From assembly GCA_964429355.1 (NCBI GenBank), contig CAYSCH010000111.1, positions 1-24,006 of the forward strand: DNA of 24,006 bases. Direction: 5' to 3'. The notes under the pieces were generated by a model. That model was not told the origin of the DNA and ran no database searches. It saw nothing but the letters and a program-made list of their open reading frames with translations. The translations under genes were made by a program, and so were the position numbers. The DNA is from JAAYAY01 sp964429355. Lineage in GTDB: Bacteria > Planctomycetota > Planctomycetia > Pirellulales > Thermoguttaceae. Positions within the stretch are counted from its first letter, which is position 1. Every line of letters starts with the position of its first letter. This document shows positions 23,032 through 24,006 of this stretch, one piece after another.

Positions 23032-24006
23032 CTATTGAGGAGCTCTCTGCCTTGCCTCTGCCGTGATCTGCCCGACACGGTATCGCCGCTGCCCGTCGTC
23101 TCCGTCCAAAGGCAACGCAATCCGCGGCGTACCATCAAGCTGCCCGACCGACACGAAGACGTCATAGACACCTGCGGCGGCCGCTCGCTGGAACGTCCGC
23201 GGGGCATCGTCATAGACCTCCGCCATCGTGAAGGCCTGCTGCAGCTCTCGCGCCGGCGCCTTGTCCGGCGGGCCGACCTCGAGGTCGCGCAGATTGAGGC
23301 CGTCCAGCACATGGACCGACACGATTCCCCCCTTGGCATCCTTGAAGGTCAACGCCCCATAGCCGCCCGGATAGCAGGGAGCCACGCCCGCATTGGCCCA
23401 GACCGCACGAACGTCAAAAGGCTCGCCCAGCCGGACTTCCTTCGGCCACGACAGTTCCCTGGGCTGGAGTCGATACCCGAGTCGCCGGTTGATCCGCTCG
23501 ATCACCGCGCGATTCGCCTCCAGGAACTCGTGGGGCCACCAGTGGATCGACATGTAGGCCGCGTGGTACTCCTCCACGGACCGCACCAGCAACTCGCCGT
23601 CCTGCCAGGCATTCCGGGCCAGGGAGGATCCATAGTGTTCGTGTTCGAGCACCACCGGCAGCCTGGGCCAGAACGACTGGGCCAGCTCCGCATGGAACCA
23701 GGAATTGGGGGGCGGCTGCACACAGATGCTGTCGTCGCGGAGCGTCACCCCGTGGGCCAGCATGTGGTCGGTCAGTGGGTGGCTGGCCACTCGGTTGTCG
23801 GGCCCGATGAAGTCGTCGCTCACCGCCAGCAGCGTCTTCTTGAAATGCTTCAGATACAGGTCGATGTGCTGCTGGCGGACCGAATCGGCAACCTCGATTT
23901 TCGTGCTCGCCCAGCAGTGCCCCTCTCCCCAGACGCCGAAGGAGCCCACGTCGACGAAGTCCACGTTCGGATTTCCATCGTACCGACGGGCCAACTCCGC
24001 CAGAAA
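23032..24006 (-). CDS. DUF4832-like protein, C-terminal part (5' end outside window)
   Basis: The frame is open from the window edge (24006) to the TAG at 23032-23034, so the N-terminus lies beyond the window. The visible 324 codons include DVGSFGVWGEGHCWAS, LAVSDDFIGPDN, LPVVLEHEHYGSS and SIHWWPHEFLEANRAVIERINRRLGYRL. This looks like the last part of a TIM-barrel glycosidase-like domain of the DUF4832 type. A beta-rich C-terminal module follows (LGEPFDVRAVWANAGVAPCYPG... to the end). Acidic residues in GEGH and EHEHYG could be catalytic, but this is a guess. The family assignment is from memory of its motifs. Proteins of this kind are often secreted and associated with polysaccharide use. 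Confidence 0.72.
   Translation of the reverse strand, partial: FLAELARRYDGNPNVDFVDVGSFGVWGEGHCWASTKIEVADSVRQQHIDLYLKHFKKTLLAVSDDFIGPDNRVASHPLTDHMLAHGVTLRDDSICVQPPPNSWFHAELAQSFWPRLPVVLEHEHYGSSLARNAWQDGELLVRSVEEYHAAYMSIHWWPHEFLEANRAVIERINRRLGYRLQPRELSWPKEVRLGEPFDVRAVWANAGVAPCYPGGYGALTFKDAKGGIVSVHVLDGLNLRDLEVGPPDKAPARELQQAFTMAEVYDDAPRTFQRAAAAGVYDVFVSVGQLDGTPRIALPLDGDDGQRRYRVGQITAEARQRAPQ

Noticed and set aside
22718..23038. Pro-rich 106-codon open frame
   Set aside because: Its sequence follows from the C-rich composition, including the poly-C run, and no ribosome binding site or conserved motif is visible.

Overview
The window is a high-GC bacterial segment that looks like Planctomycetota (probably Pirellulales-like). 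This is inferred from gene content, not from a marker gene: an ECF sigma factor followed by a serine/threonine kinase carrying an N-terminal HxxxCxxC zinc finger, inactive HtrA-like proteins, a large secretin-N-domain/coiled-coil secreted protein, a DUF4832-type protein, and intergenic hairpin repeats. Two runs of exactly 10 N (9045-9054 and 16057-16066) show a scaffolded draft assembly; one of them breaks a gene. Both ends of the window cut through genes.

Left part (1-5402): a plus-strand run of closely spaced genes encodes the C-terminal end of a probably exported protein, then two HtrA/trypsin-fold proteins that have lost their catalytic residues (the second fused to two PDZ domains and an alpha/beta-hydrolase domain with an intact GHSGG nucleophile elbow), then a small three-helix membrane protein. 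A YifB/ComM-type AAA ATPase converges on them from the minus strand.

Middle (5403-9311): a divergent pair shares a 161-bp intergenic region. On the minus strand is a Tat-exported carbon-nitrogen hydrolase with a complete Glu-Lys-Cys triad. On the plus strand is an exported GH127 beta-L-arabinofuranosidase-like enzyme, whose 3' end lies beyond the first N gap in another frame. A recognisable promoter with a 12-bp tandem repeat precedes the GH127 gene.

Accessory, repeat-rich part (9312-15348): a membrane-anchored protein of unknown function, a DUF423 membrane protein, a MutS-family pseudogene with a large internal deletion, and a membrane protein with a Gly/Pro-rich segment and a DUF5658-like C-terminus. 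The spacers hold two near-identical 106-bp copies of a structured repeat, a cluster of about 30-bp GC-rich elements, and a 71-nt hairpin.

Signalling part (15349-22200): an ECF sigma factor, the zinc-finger serine/threonine kinase and a 1443-residue exported protein with two secretin N-type domains and a duplicated coiled-coil unit lie in the same direction. They look like a signalling module with its likely envelope-associated output or neighbour. A gene-poor 831-bp spacer with extreme C-richness and an 18-C homopolymer follows, then the C-terminal part of a DUF4832-like protein on the minus strand, cut by the window edge.

No rRNA, tRNA, CRISPR array or transposase was recognised. The features I find most worth following up are the pseudo-HtrA operon with its hydrolase fusion, the giant secretin-N/coiled-coil protein next to the sigma/kinase module, and the paired 106-bp structured repeats.
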